64,000 nucleotides of DNA from Prochlorococcus sp. AG-347-I19 (GCA_003279105.1 QCBO01000001.1:248001-312000); one strand, 5' to 3'. Positions 10,389 to 16,932 are shown, counted from the first letter of the stretch. A program made the numbers and translations. Notes: generated from the sequence alone by a model not told the origin.

Positions 10389-10583
10389 TTAGGTCAGCCC
10401 TGATAGTTTCCATAGAGCAATTCCAAAAATTGAGAATCCCATAATAAAAGTAAAAGCCAAAGCATTTACCAATTGGACCTTATCATTCATTCTGTTTGCG
10501 AATGGTAATAATTGAGCAAATAATGGAGTCTCTTCAACTATTGCAGATTTTTTTACTGTAGGTTTTTTGCTTCTAGAAAACAT
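10389..10583 (-). CDS. Small single-span membrane protein, possibly divergent Hlip-like
   Basis: A 64-residue protein with a basic N-terminus (SRSKKPTVKK) and one transmembrane helix at about residues 40-61 (LAFTFIMGFSIFGIALW). The stretch FANRMNDKVQLVNALAF has the spacing of a high-light-inducible protein helix (ExxNGRxAM). However, the Glu and Gly-Arg that bind chlorophyll are replaced by Asn and Asp-Lys, so pigment binding is doubtful. I call it only a small thylakoid- or plasma-membrane protein; Hlip ancestry is a guess. It is convergent with the 85-residue gene, 5 bp apart. Confidence 0.6.
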   Translation of the reverse strand: MFSRSKKPTVKKSAIVEETPLFAQLLPFANRMNDKVQLVNALAFTFIMGFSIFGIALWKLSGLT

Positions 10584-10756
10584 AAAACAAATTTTTATAA
10601 TCTTAAGAATTTTACATTTAAAAGTTCATTAAATAAAAAATACTTCTCAAAAACGAACAAAATGTAACCTGTGAGAAATTAAGCCGGGATTATGATAAAT
10701 ATTTTTATCAGAAACCTAATCTATCATTAATATATTAAGTTTATTTATTAAAAACC
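10584..10756. other. Intergenic region upstream of two divergent small transcripts
   Basis: This A/T-rich spacer lies between the start of the minus-strand 64-residue membrane protein gene and the promoter of the DUF4278 transcript. It must hold the promoter of the former. I see no ORF longer than a few codons, no tRNA-like fold and no strong terminator in it. Together with the leader downstream the gene-free stretch is about 306 bases. Confidence 0.4.
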
Positions 10757-10786
10757 TAGACAAATAATTTTAATGGATGTTATTAT
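10757..10786 (+). promoter_or_regulatory. Candidate promoter of the DUF4278 transcript
   Basis: TAGACA at 10757-10762 (one mismatch to TTGACA) and TATTAT at 10781-10786 are separated by 18 bp. Seven bases after the -10 box, the predicted start at about 10793 is exactly the first base of a stem-loop. The coincidence of good spacing and a structured 5' end supports a sigma-70-type promoter for a roughly 240-nt transcript ending at the terminator at 11006-11033. Confidence 0.5.
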
Positions 10787-10792
10787 AAATTT

Positions 10793-10889
10793 GTAGCAAC
10801 CGCTACCAAAACGTTCAACTTGCGTATAGCAAGCCGCAAATCGACTTAAGCCATGGAACGGGGACTTAAGCGAAACCGGAGCTAAAAAA
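10793..10889 (+). ncRNA. Structured 97-nt leader of a short transcript (possibly Yfr6-like)
   Basis: The leader holds two compact stem-loops: GTAGC-AACC-GCTAC at 10793-10806 and CTTGC-GTATA-GCAAG at 10819-10833. TTGCG (10820-10824) can alternatively pair with CGCAA (10835-10839), so two folds are mutually exclusive. GACTTAAG then occurs twice, 20 bp apart, at 10843 and 10863; its self-complementary CTTAAG core allows the copies to pair. The leader runs straight into a 33-codon ORF and a strong terminator. From memory, the Prochlorococcus short RNA Yfr6 was described with a 33-codon ORF; identity with this locus is unverified. Confidence 0.5.
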
Positions 10890-10991
10890 ATGACTCTAAT
10901 TTACAGAGGACAAAAGTACGTCCAGAACAAAGAAGCAGCTAAAAAGCAGCACAATGAACTAACTTATAGAGGAAAAACTTACACAAGCTAG
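10890..10991 (+). CDS. 33-residue DUF4278-type small protein
   Basis: ATG at 10890 opens a 33-codon frame ending at TAG 10989-10991. The product carries two copies of an aromatic motif, LIYRGQKY at residues 3-10 and LTYRGKTY at residues 24-31, joined by a lysine-rich linker. TYRG is the hallmark of the short cyanobacterial DUF4278 proteins of unknown function. It has its own promoter, a structured 97-nt leader and a strong intrinsic terminator, so it is probably a highly expressed monocistronic unit. Confidence 0.75.
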   Translation: MTLIYRGQKYVQNKEAAKKQHNELTYRGKTYTS

Positions 10992-11005
10992 TTTTTTTAA
11001 CCATT

Positions 11006-11033
11006 AAAAAAAGCCACTGAAAGTGGCTTTTTT
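11006..11033 (+). terminator. Intrinsic terminator after the DUF4278 gene
   Basis: A perfect stem GCCACT (11013-11018), loop GAA and AGTGGC (11022-11027) is followed by six T. A preceding A-run extends the stem, so it could also work on the other strand. It lies 14 bp after the stop codon of the 33-residue gene. Confidence 0.85.
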
Positions 11034-11122
11034 ATTATCCATTCTTAGACTAAACAATAACTTAATACTTCTCACAAGCATTAAAATAATATGATTCAAT
11101 TGCATTTATATATTAGATAACA

Positions 11123-11272
11123 ATGGCAGACCAAAAACCCTTATTTAAAGCACCTTATGACATAAAAGATGTTAGTGCTCTTTTCGCCATAGTTGCCTTC
11201 GTTTTAATAATCGCTGCCATAGTTGGGAATAACTTATTTGGTTTATTTCAACAAAATGTCAACTTTGGGTGA
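11123..11272 (+). CDS. 49-residue single-span membrane protein
   Basis: ATG at 11123 opens a 49-codon frame closed by TGA at 11270-11272. The product starts MADQKPLFKAPYDIKDVS and then has one strongly hydrophobic helix (about residues 19-43) ending NLFGLF. The soluble, charged N-terminus and single helix resemble small photosystem-associated subunits, but I cannot match it to a named one. It stands alone between the DUF4278 terminator and the tRNA-Ser gene on the same strand. Confidence 0.65.
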   Translation: MADQKPLFKAPYDIKDVSALFAIVAFVLIIAAIVGNNLFGLFQQNVNFG

Positions 11273-11425
11273 TTTTTTATGGCCTAAATTTTTGGACTAA
11301 ATGTGACTAATAATTGACTGTTATAACGACTTAACCCCTCATTTTTAAATAAAATTCCTCTCTCAGACAAGTTTCTTGAAATAAATTTTTAATCTTTGAA
11401 TTTATAGACTATGACTAATTTCTTA

Positions 11426-11434
11426 TGTTATAGT
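11426..11434 (+). promoter_or_regulatory. Extended -10 promoter element of tRNA-Ser
   Basis: TGTTATAGT is an extended -10 box (TG, one base, then TATAGT at 11429-11434). It lies 30 bp before the mature tRNA 5' end, leaving a short precursor leader. No convincing -35 is visible at 17 bp, which is common for extended -10 promoters. Confidence 0.45.
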
Positions 11435-11464
11435 TTTGAAGTTCAACAAAACTGAATAGCCTCT

Positions 11465-11551
11465 GGAGGGGTGGTCGAGTGGTTTAAGGCTCTAGTCTTG
11501 AAAACTAGCGTGTCTGCAAGGGCACCGTGGGTTCGAATCCCACCCCCTCCG
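11465..11551 (+). tRNA. tRNA-Ser(UGA)
   Basis: An 87-nt class II tRNA. The acceptor GGAGGGG (11465-11471) pairs with CCCCTCC (11544-11550), and G11551 is the discriminator. The anticodon stem CTAGT/ACTAG surrounds a loop with TGA. A long variable arm and GTTCGAATC T-loop follow. CCA is not encoded. Its 3' end is the attachment site of the downstream island: CACCCCCTCCGT at 11541-11552 recurs at 14423-14434. Confidence 0.97.
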
Positions 11552-11552
11552 T
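11536..11552 (+). repeat. attL-like direct repeat within the tRNA-Ser 3' end
   Basis: The 17-bp segment AATCCCACCCCCTCCGT covers the T-loop/acceptor end of tRNA-Ser and matches 14418-14434 at 16 of 17 positions (C/A at 11540). Tyrosine recombinases commonly integrate at tRNA 3' ends and leave such copies at both borders. Confidence 0.8.
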
Positions 11553-11694
11553 ATTTAGAAAACCTGCATATGGTGTCATATTCCACCATAAGCAGACAGT
11601 ATTAATTTATCTTAGATATAAAGCCATATTTGAAAGATTTAAGAAACTTAGCCTCGTCATAGCCCTCCATAAACAACCAGATAGGGACAATTAT

Positions 11695-11742
11695 TTACTG
11701 GGGGATTTACTGTGGGATTTGTTAAAAATTACTGGGGGATTG
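11695..11742 (+). repeat. Left tandem repeats, possible integrase arm sites
   Basis: Three copies of TTACTGGGGGATTT-like units lie at 11695-11708, 11707-11720 (one G to T change) and 11729-11742 (last base G). The first two overlap by two bases, giving a 12-bp period. The same unit recurs twice near the right border of the island. G-tract direct repeats just inside tRNA-linked islands often serve as recombinase arm-binding sites; that role is inferred. Confidence 0.75.
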
Positions 11743-11778
11743 AATTCGATCTAAAAGTCGAATTAAAATAATAAAAAA

Positions 11779-12798
11779 TTGGCATTTTTGGTGGCTCAAA
11801 GCAAAAAGATTTCTGAATATAAATTTCCAATAGAATTATTTGTGGTGGGTAACAAATACAGCAGAGATGATATTAATCAAAGATTAGATAAAGGAAGAAT
11901 AGATGGATTTAAAGGTATAACTGAATTTTCAAATTGCTTTGCATTGGTCGTAACTCTCGAAAAAAAAGATAAGCCTAAAAATCAAAAGTATAAAGATTTC
12001 TTTAAAAACAAAAGAGAGTTTTTCTGGGAAAGTCAACAACCAGGAATCACAAATAAATTCGGCTCAACAAATACACCAGAAATGAGCTGCTTACTTAATA
12101 GAGAAAAACCATCAATATTATTTGCAAGAATAATTGACAAGACTAAAGGGAAAACTAATAAATTTATTTATTGTGGAGAAATAGAAGTCGAAAGTTTTGA
12201 TAATGGCGCAAATAATCTCAGACCATTTGGAGTTAAATTTACAACTAAGGAAATACCAAAAGAAATTCCTTCAGATTTATCAGATTTAATAAATTGGAAA
12301 CCTTCAAATAATTCATCTCTTATTGAAGCTGAGAACCTCGCTATAACTCATACAGTAGATAAGGATTCAGATATAAATGAATCTGAAGGTCAGGGGATAT
12401 TAACTAACCAAAAACTTAAAATAGCTATAGAAAATTATGCTATGGAAAAAGCTTTTGAACATTATAAATCTCAGGGCTATGCAACATTTGACGTGTCCAA
12501 TAAAAGAAATTTAGGATACGACATTAGGTGTGAAAGACCAGGATCAACAAAATATGTGGAGGTGAAAGGGAGTCATAAAAGTGGTTGGTGTGTATTAGTG
12601 ACTAAACAAGAAGTTGATAATGCAAAGAAACAACCTGTGGATCTATTTATTGTTAATAAAATAAAATACAGATGGATCGATGAAGAAATTGAATATGAAT
12701 GTTTTGAAGGAGAAATAAGAATTATGTCGCCCTGGAAACCAAATCCAAATAAGTCTTCTCTAAAGGTTATTAATTATAATTTCTGCCCAGATAAATGA
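11779..12798 (+). CDS. DUF3427-like plus DUF3883 nuclease-fold protein, candidate restriction enzyme
   Basis: A 339-residue protein. Residues about 26-175 (NKYSRDDINQ, YKDFFKNKREFFWESQ, ILFARI, FIYCGEI) resemble the DUF3427 domain found at the ends of defence-associated helicases. Residues about 215-330 match DUF3883, a restriction-endonuclease-like fold: Glu223, Gly-Tyr-Asp248, then Glu261-Val-Lys263 and a Gln277 segment, the E/D/ExK constellation of Mrr-like nucleases. I infer a stand-alone DNA-cleaving enzyme that may read modified or foreign DNA. There is no ATG; TTG 11779 is used, with TTG 11788 or GTG 11791 as alternatives. It is first in the island operon and overlaps the next gene by 4 bp (ATGA). 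Confidence 0.7.
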   Translation: MAFLVAQSKKISEYKFPIELFVVGNKYSRDDINQRLDKGRIDGFKGITEFSNCFALVVTLEKKDKPKNQKYKDFFKNKREFFWESQQPGITNKFGSTNTPEMSCLLNREKPSILFARIIDKTKGKTNKFIYCGEIEVESFDNGANNLRPFGVKFTTKEIPKEIPSDLSDLINWKPSNNSSLIEAENLAITHTVDKDSDINESEGQGILTNQKLKIAIENYAMEKAFEHYKSQGYATFDVSNKRNLGYDIRCERPGSTKYVEVKGSHKSGWCVLVTKQEVDNAKKQPVDLFIVNKIKYRWIDEEIEYECFEGEIRIMSPWKPNPNKSSLKVINYNFCPDK

Positions 12799-13199
12799 AA
12801 CGCTTACTACTTGCACTTCTATTATTTTCTAATCCTGCAGTTGCTGAAGAGGATCCTATCTATTACGTCCACGTCAGACCTCCTTCCTCTTACTCAGGCA
12901 CAATTGGTCCAAATGGTTTTTTTCACTATTTCACTAATTCTGCTGTAAGTGCATCTGCTGACGGATGTGATATGCGAATTGATGGGGCTTGTTTTATAAA
13001 AACTGATATTCCTGCAAAAATTATTAGGAAAGGAATATTGAAAGCTGGTTCTAAATTTTGGTGTTCAGAAGATCATATACAAGCTCGAAAAAAAGCCGAC
13101 CCAAAACCTGTACTTCGGCGTGGTGGTGGTTATATGGATTATGGATATGGAATCTGTACTAAAAATGGTTGGGTAACTAAAAGTTTGGACGATTTATAA
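12795..13199 (+). CDS. Signal-peptide protein with four cysteines, island cargo
   Basis: A 134-residue protein starting MKRLLLALLLFSNPAVAEE, a clean signal peptide with an AVA cleavage site, so it is exported. The mature part has four Cys (in GCDM, ACFI, WCSE and ICTK), enough for two disulfides, and an RRGGGYMDYGYG stretch. No known domain is recognised. The start overlaps the nuclease stop (ATGA). The stop codon abuts the ATG of the next gene, which begins with nearly the same 20 bases. Confidence 0.65.
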   Translation: MKRLLLALLLFSNPAVAEEDPIYYVHVRPPSSYSGTIGPNGFFHYFTNSAVSASADGCDMRIDGACFIKTDIPAKIIRKGILKAGSKFWCSEDHIQARKKADPKPVLRRGGGYMDYGYGICTKNGWVTKSLDDL

Positions 13200-13700
13200 A
13201 TGAAACGCTTACTATTCGCAGCGATAATATTATTTTTACCCTTTCCTTCTTTTGCCGGTTTCCCAGAAGGAGAAAGTGGATATGATCTTAAAAAAATTGA
13301 AGAGTCATTCAGATTACCCTGTGATGAGATAGGTAATGATGATTGCATTGCCAGAGCTTTTGGTATGGGAGCTTGCACTTGGATGTTTGAGATAAATAAA
13401 GACAAAGAACCTGATGAAGCTTTAAGGATTGCTGATCAAGTATTAATTGCTCTTTTAAAGGGAAATGAACTTGAAATAAACGATATTTTTGAGAAAAATG
13501 GCTCAATTAAAAAAAATATAAAAAAAGAAGCCATCTACAGAATTAATTTCTGCAAGGAGGAAACAAAAAAAGCTATTCCAAAATTAATTAAAAAATTACC
13601 CGAGGGTGTTGTATTAGATGAAGAGAGAATTAATAATTTAACTAGTGTATTTCCTCTCCAATACCTTACTATGTTTGAACAGATGAAAAAGGGATTTTAA
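13200..13700 (+). CDS. Second signal-peptide protein of the island
   Basis: A 166-residue protein starting MKRLLFAAIILFLPFPSFAG, a second signal peptide. The mature part is helical, with Cys in LPCDEI, DDCIAR, GACTWM and NFCKEE, again four. No domain is recognised. It begins directly after the preceding stop and ends in TAATG, overlapping the GIY-YIG gene by one base. The paired Cys content and shared leader suggest the two secreted proteins act together or belong to a family that reuses the same export leader. Confidence 0.65.
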   Translation: MKRLLFAAIILFLPFPSFAGFPEGESGYDLKKIEESFRLPCDEIGNDDCIARAFGMGACTWMFEINKDKEPDEALRIADQVLIALLKGNELEINDIFEKNGSIKKNIKKEAIYRINFCKEETKKAIPKLIKKLPEGVVLDEERINNLTSVFPLQYLTMFEQMKKGF

Positions 13701-14311
13701 TGGAAGGGACAGTATATGTATTAACAAATCCTGCAATGCCAGATTTGGTAAAAATTGGAAAAACCACTAGAGATGTTCAGCTAAGACTTGCTGATTTATA
13801 TACAACCGGAGTTCCATACCCCTTTGAATGTGAATATGCGGCAAAAGTAACAGACTTAGATAAGACTGAAAAAGCATTTCACATCGCATTTAAAGATAAA
13901 AGAGTAAACCATAAAAGGGAATTTTTTAAAATTGACCCTATACAAGCCATTGCAGTCTTAGAGTTAATGGCAATTGAAGATATGACGCCAGTAGTTCAAA
14001 AAGAAGCTGAAAATGTTGACATTGAAGTTAAAGCATCAGTAGAAAAATTTAAAAAAGATAGATTGCCTGTTGTTAATTACTTTGAAATGGGTTTAAAAGT
14101 CGGAGATGTATTTACCTATGAATTTGATCAAAATATAACTTGCAAAGTAAAAGATAATAGAAAGGTTGAATATGAAGGACAAGATTATTATTTAACTGGA
14201 TTAACGAAAAAATTAATGGATACAGATAAAGCAATTAGAGGTAGTAAATACTGGTATTGCAAAGGGAAAAATATCGTAGATATCTATAACGAAACCTATA
14301 TCAAAGATTAA
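13700..14311 (+). CDS. GIY-YIG (T5orf172-like) protein with RAMA-like C-terminal domain
   Basis: A 203-residue protein. Residues 4-80 form a T5orf172/Mug113-type GIY-YIG nuclease domain: VYVLTN at 5-10, VKIGKTTRDVQLRL at 17-30 with Arg29, a Glu in DKTEKAFHIAF and REFFKI. Residues about 130-203 (GLKVGDVFTYEF, VEYEGQDYYLTGLTKKL, RGSKYWYCKGKN) resemble RAMA or DUF4357 domains that accompany restriction enzymes and are thought to read modified DNA. I infer a DNA-acting enzyme. It is last in the island operon and coupled to the gene before it by TAATG. Confidence 0.65.
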   Translation: MEGTVYVLTNPAMPDLVKIGKTTRDVQLRLADLYTTGVPYPFECEYAAKVTDLDKTEKAFHIAFKDKRVNHKREFFKIDPIQAIAVLELMAIEDMTPVVQKEAENVDIEVKASVEKFKKDRLPVVNYFEMGLKVGDVFTYEFDQNITCKVKDNRKVEYEGQDYYLTGLTKKLMDTDKAIRGSKYWYCKGKNIVDIYNETYIKD

Positions 14312-14328
14312 TTTTTAAGGGATAAAAT

Positions 14329-14354
14329 TTACTGGGGGATTTACTGGGGGATTT
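14329..14354 (+). repeat. Right tandem repeats of the island
   Basis: Two perfect TTACTGGGGGATTT units lie at 14329-14342 and 14341-14354, overlapping by two bases exactly as in the left cluster. The orientation is the same at both ends. They sit 18 bp after the last island gene and 64 bp before the tRNA-end copy, the expected place for arm-type sites. Confidence 0.75.
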
Positions 14355-14417
14355 AGTTGATCTAATTCAAAAAATATCGCCATAGACAGTCATAGGCAAT
14401 CATTCGGGCTGAATGAA

Positions 14418-14434
14418 AATCACACCCCCTCCGT
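14418..14434 (+). repeat. attR-like copy of the tRNA-Ser 3' end
   Basis: AATCACACCCCCTCCGT matches the tRNA-Ser end at 11536-11552 with one mismatch, including a perfect 12-bp CACCCCCTCCGT. No tRNA precedes it, so it is a border duplication and not a second gene. Confidence 0.8.
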
Positions 14435-14506
14435 TCAAATAGAAAGAACCGAATAATATAAACGCCCTTTTGAAACGTTCTTGTTAGTATTAATTTTATT
14501 TGGATT

Positions 14507-14707
14507 ATGAGTAAAGGATTTGCTTCAGATAATTTAATAACCAAAAAGTCGAAAAAAAAAGTTATTTCAAATGAACCGCAAGGCAGATTAATATCTTGGT
14601 CTCCTTGGCCTCCTGCAAATTTTCAAACACGATATCCTGCTTTCCCTTTTGTTCTTACAATATTGATTATAGTAATAGGTCAATGGTATCTTTCTCTACT
14701 CAGATGA
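14507..14707 (+). CDS. Small single-span membrane protein
   Basis: A 66-residue protein with a lysine-rich N-terminus (KKSKKK), a proline/tryptophan stretch (SWSPWPPANFQTRYPAFPF) and one C-terminal transmembrane helix (VLTILIIVIGQWYLSLL). It starts 72 bp to the right of the island border, so it is the first chromosomal gene after the insertion. No named family is recognised; the topology is that of a small membrane-anchored accessory protein. Confidence 0.55.
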   Translation: MSKGFASDNLITKKSKKKVISNEPQGRLISWSPWPPANFQTRYPAFPFVLTILIIVIGQWYLSLLR

Positions 14708-14760
14708 CCCGAAACTGATTTTTTATTTAAATTAGGATGAATTAAGTTTGAGAATTTATT

Positions 14761-15345
14761 TTGTTTTTTTCAATTTTATTATTTGCCCACTTTCAAGCGG
14801 CAATAATCCCAATATTATTAGGTATTAGATCGATCAATAAATTCAAACATATAAGTAAGAACAAATTGATACCTTTCGGTTTTGTTTTTTTAGGATTGGC
14901 ATCGATTTCTGAAATGATAGATCATACTCAAACGTCTTGGATTTATGTAGATCACTCCTCTTTATTTAATTGGTTATTTTATTCTTTCCTATCTTTAGGT
15001 CTAACATGTTTATCAATATCAGTTATAAAAAATAAATTTATTCAAAAAACTAATTTTTGCATTTCTTTATGTTCAATAATCTCATATTTTTTATTTGATA
15101 AAACTATTGCTCTCCTTTTTCAAGTAATAATAAGTATCCTGCTAATTATAAATTGGCAAAGAGTTTTTAAAGATTGGCTTTTTATTCTTTACCCAATATT
15201 TGGTATTTTATTTACGACTTTCTTTGGCTCAAGGCTCTCAATTAGTGGCGATCAATTTTGGCATGTTTTAATAGGCCCATCTGGAACAATTAGCGTTCTT
15301 ACCTTTTATTTAGTATTAAAGAGGTCAGACAAAAAATTTACTTAA
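14761..15345 (+). CDS. Polytopic membrane protein of unknown function
   Basis: A 194-residue very hydrophobic protein with about six transmembrane helices. Motifs include FGSRLSISGDQFWHVLIGPSG near the C-terminus and a His in DHTQTSWIYVDHSS. An in-frame stop at 14749 leaves TTG 14761 (or ATT 14758) as the start. It lies 53 bp after the previous gene and 7 bp before the next, suggesting a small operon. I do not recognise the family. Confidence 0.6.
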   Translation: MFFSILLFAHFQAAIIPILLGIRSINKFKHISKNKLIPFGFVFLGLASISEMIDHTQTSWIYVDHSSLFNWLFYSFLSLGLTCLSISVIKNKFIQKTNFCISLCSIISYFLFDKTIALLFQVIISILLIINWQRVFKDWLFILYPIFGILFTTFFGSRLSISGDQFWHVLIGPSGTISVLTFYLVLKRSDKKFT

Positions 15346-15352
15346 GATTCTT

Positions 15353-15682
15353 ATGAAAATATTTGTATTTGTAAGTTTTATAGTGTGCTTAGTCACAATA
15401 ATCTCTCCAGTTGAAATCTTTGCTGATACAGCACTTGATGTTTACATGAATGATTTTTATTCTAAATCGAATGAAGCTAGCCAGATTCTTAAAGAAATCG
15501 AAAATAGTTTAAAAGAGGGATCAAGAAAAAAAGTATGCTCTAGGCAAAGAGAGGCAGCAAGATTAGGGCTACTAGCTAATAAATCATTAATTAAAGCCTT
15601 TGAAATAGAGGGAGCAAATCCGCCAATGCAAGCGATAAAGGCAAGTCAACAAAGATGGGAATCTATTCTGAATGAGTGCTGA
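15353..15682 (+). CDS. Exported small helical protein
   Basis: A 109-residue protein with a signal peptide (FVFVSFIVCLVTIISPVEIFA, cleavage near residue 25). The mature part is helical and charged, with two Cys (KVCSRQ and the final NEC). It starts 7 bp after the upstream membrane protein gene on the same strand. Function is unknown; it is likely periplasmic or lumenal. Confidence 0.6.
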   Translation: MKIFVFVSFIVCLVTIISPVEIFADTALDVYMNDFYSKSNEASQILKEIENSLKEGSRKKVCSRQREAARLGLLANKSLIKAFEIEGANPPMQAIKASQQRWESILNEC

Positions 15683-15709
15683 AGAAAATCAGTAAATCCA
15701 TAAATCTTT

Positions 15710-16144
15710 TTAAATTTGCATTCTTACAGATTTACTAATTAAGGGAATTTCAGGTTCAACTCCAAAAATACATTGAGAAATTGAATAAATAAAAATACAT
15801 AGTGTAAATATAAAAATTATTGAGCCTAATTCAACTATGGGAAATATTCTCAAGAGATAAGAAATTATTATTAAAGCAATATCAATTAATAAAGCTTGGC
15901 ATGCGTTAAATCTAACGAAATAGGGAACATTTGGATTTCTTACTAATCCAGCAAACAAAATTATAAATAATAAAAAACTACCAAAAGGCAAAGATTTTTC
16001 AATTATTGCTATCGGAAAAGTTAGTAATAATAGTATTTTTAAAAAAGAATATTTATAGAACAAAAAATATCCAAAAGGTATTGATGCCTTTAATGGCAAA
16101 GTATACAAAAATACTGATGAGAGTCTTTGGAATATCTGATTCAA
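15710..16144 (-). CDS. Tic20-family protein (Ycf60-like)
   Basis: A 144-residue membrane protein with four predicted helices. The Tic20 signature NPNVPYFVRFNACQALLIDI sits near residue 74. Plastid Tic20 is part of the inner-envelope import channel; the cyanobacterial role is not established. Length is typical of the short cyanobacterial members. It is convergent with the preceding secreted-protein gene (27 bp) and divergent from gloA. Confidence 0.85.
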   Translation of the reverse strand: MNQIFQRLSSVFLYTLPLKASIPFGYFLFYKYSFLKILLLLTFPIAIIEKSLPFGSFLLFIILFAGLVRNPNVPYFVRFNACQALLIDIALIIISYLLRIFPIVELGSIIFIFTLCIFIYSISQCIFGVEPEIPLISKSVRMQI

Positions 16145-16277
16145 TATATTATTGAAATTTCGTATTTGTATTTTAACCTAATTTTTTGAAGATAATAAAA
16201 AGACTTACTTTCGAAAAAATCAACTTTGGCAGATGGTTATTAAATATTAGATAATTGATTCAGGTTCATAATTCAAA

Positions 16278-16667
16278 ATGCGTATCCTACATACAATGTT
16301 GAGGGTTGGAGATTTAGATAAATCCATTGATTTCTACGTCAATAGATTAGGAATGAATTTATTGCGAAAAAAGGATTACCCTCATGGAAAATTCACTTTG
16401 GCATTTGTTGGTTATGGCTCAGAAAAAGAAAACTCAGTAATTGAATTAACTTATAACTGGGACAAAAAGTCTGAAGACTATGAGCTTGGAGATAAATATG
16501 GTCATATAGCTATTGGAGTAAAAGATATTCATCTAATTTGCCAAGGATTAGAAAAAAATGGTTGCAAAATAACAACCAAACCTAAAACAATGAAAAACAG
16601 TACTACTGTCTTGGCTTTTGTTGAGGATCCTGATGGTTATAAAATTGAACTTATTGAAAGAGATTAA
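16278..16667 (+). CDS. gloA: Lactoylglutathione lyase (glyoxalase I)
   Basis: A 129-residue glyoxalase I starting [20 protein letters not shown]. The two beta-alpha-beta-beta-beta modules carry the metal ligands: His5, Glu in VIELTYNW, His in YGHIAIGV and Glu in GYKIELIE. The enzyme isomerises the hemithioacetal of methylglyoxal and glutathione to S-lactoylglutathione. Length matches the bacterial nickel-type enzymes. It appears to be a single-gene unit. Confidence 0.93.
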   Translation: MRILHTMLRVGDLDKSIDFYVNRLGMNLLRKKDYPHGKFTLAFVGYGSEKENSVIELTYNWDKKSEDYELGDKYGHIAIGVKDIHLICQGLEKNGCKITTKPKTMKNSTTVLAFVEDPDGYKIELIERD

Positions 16668-16879
16668 AAGCTCAGAAGTTTTTAATTAAAAAAACAAATA
16701 ACTAAAATTTAAAAAGATTGAGTTATCAAATATATCGTTTTCAATTAGCTAAAAAATACCTCTAAGATCACTTTGGATTGATTCTGCAGTTTCAATTATT
16801 GTAAAAGATTATTACTAAGACAAGGAATTATTAAAAACTAAATTTTAACTTAAACAATCTATATTAATTCTAATTAGAA

Positions 16880-16898
16880 TATATAGACATTCTATATA
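16880..16898. repeat. Inverted repeat upstream of the RHH-like gene (possible operator)
   Basis: TATATAGA-CAT-TCTATATA is a perfect 8-bp inverted repeat with a 3-bp spacer, ending 34 bp before the ATG at 16933. It would suit a dimeric ribbon-helix-helix repressor acting on its own promoter. The A/T richness means chance cannot be excluded. Confidence 0.4.
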
Positions 16899-16932
16899 GA
16901 TTTATATATCATAGAATTATCTTATAAAGCTT

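Larger units (their letters stand above)
11541..14434. mobile_element. Compact tRNA-Ser genomic island (tycheposon-like or integrase-less remnant)
   Basis: About 2.88 kb is bracketed by copies of the tRNA-Ser 3' end and by inner tandem repeats of a 14-bp unit, three near the left end and two near the right. Inside is a four-gene operon with overlapping or abutting genes: DUF3427/DUF3883-like nuclease, two signal-peptide proteins, GIY-YIG protein. No integrase, transposase or phage structural gene is present, so it would need a recombinase supplied in trans or be a relic. Prochlorococcus islands called tycheposons use tRNA ends in this way; the assignment is an inference. Confidence 0.7.

Noticed and set aside
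11527-11754. 75-codon ORF starting inside tRNA-Ser
   Set aside because: It begins in the tRNA T-loop and its end is made of the tandem ACTGGGGGATTT repeats, so it is a by-product of RNA and repeat sequence.
13139-13405. 88-codon minus-strand ORF within the island
   Set aside because: It overlaps two plus-strand genes with signal peptides and tight operon spacing, so it is a shadow frame.
14362-14544. 60-codon minus-strand ORF across the right island border
   Set aside because: It spans the attR copy and the start of the next gene, has no recognisable domain, and resembles no integrase end.
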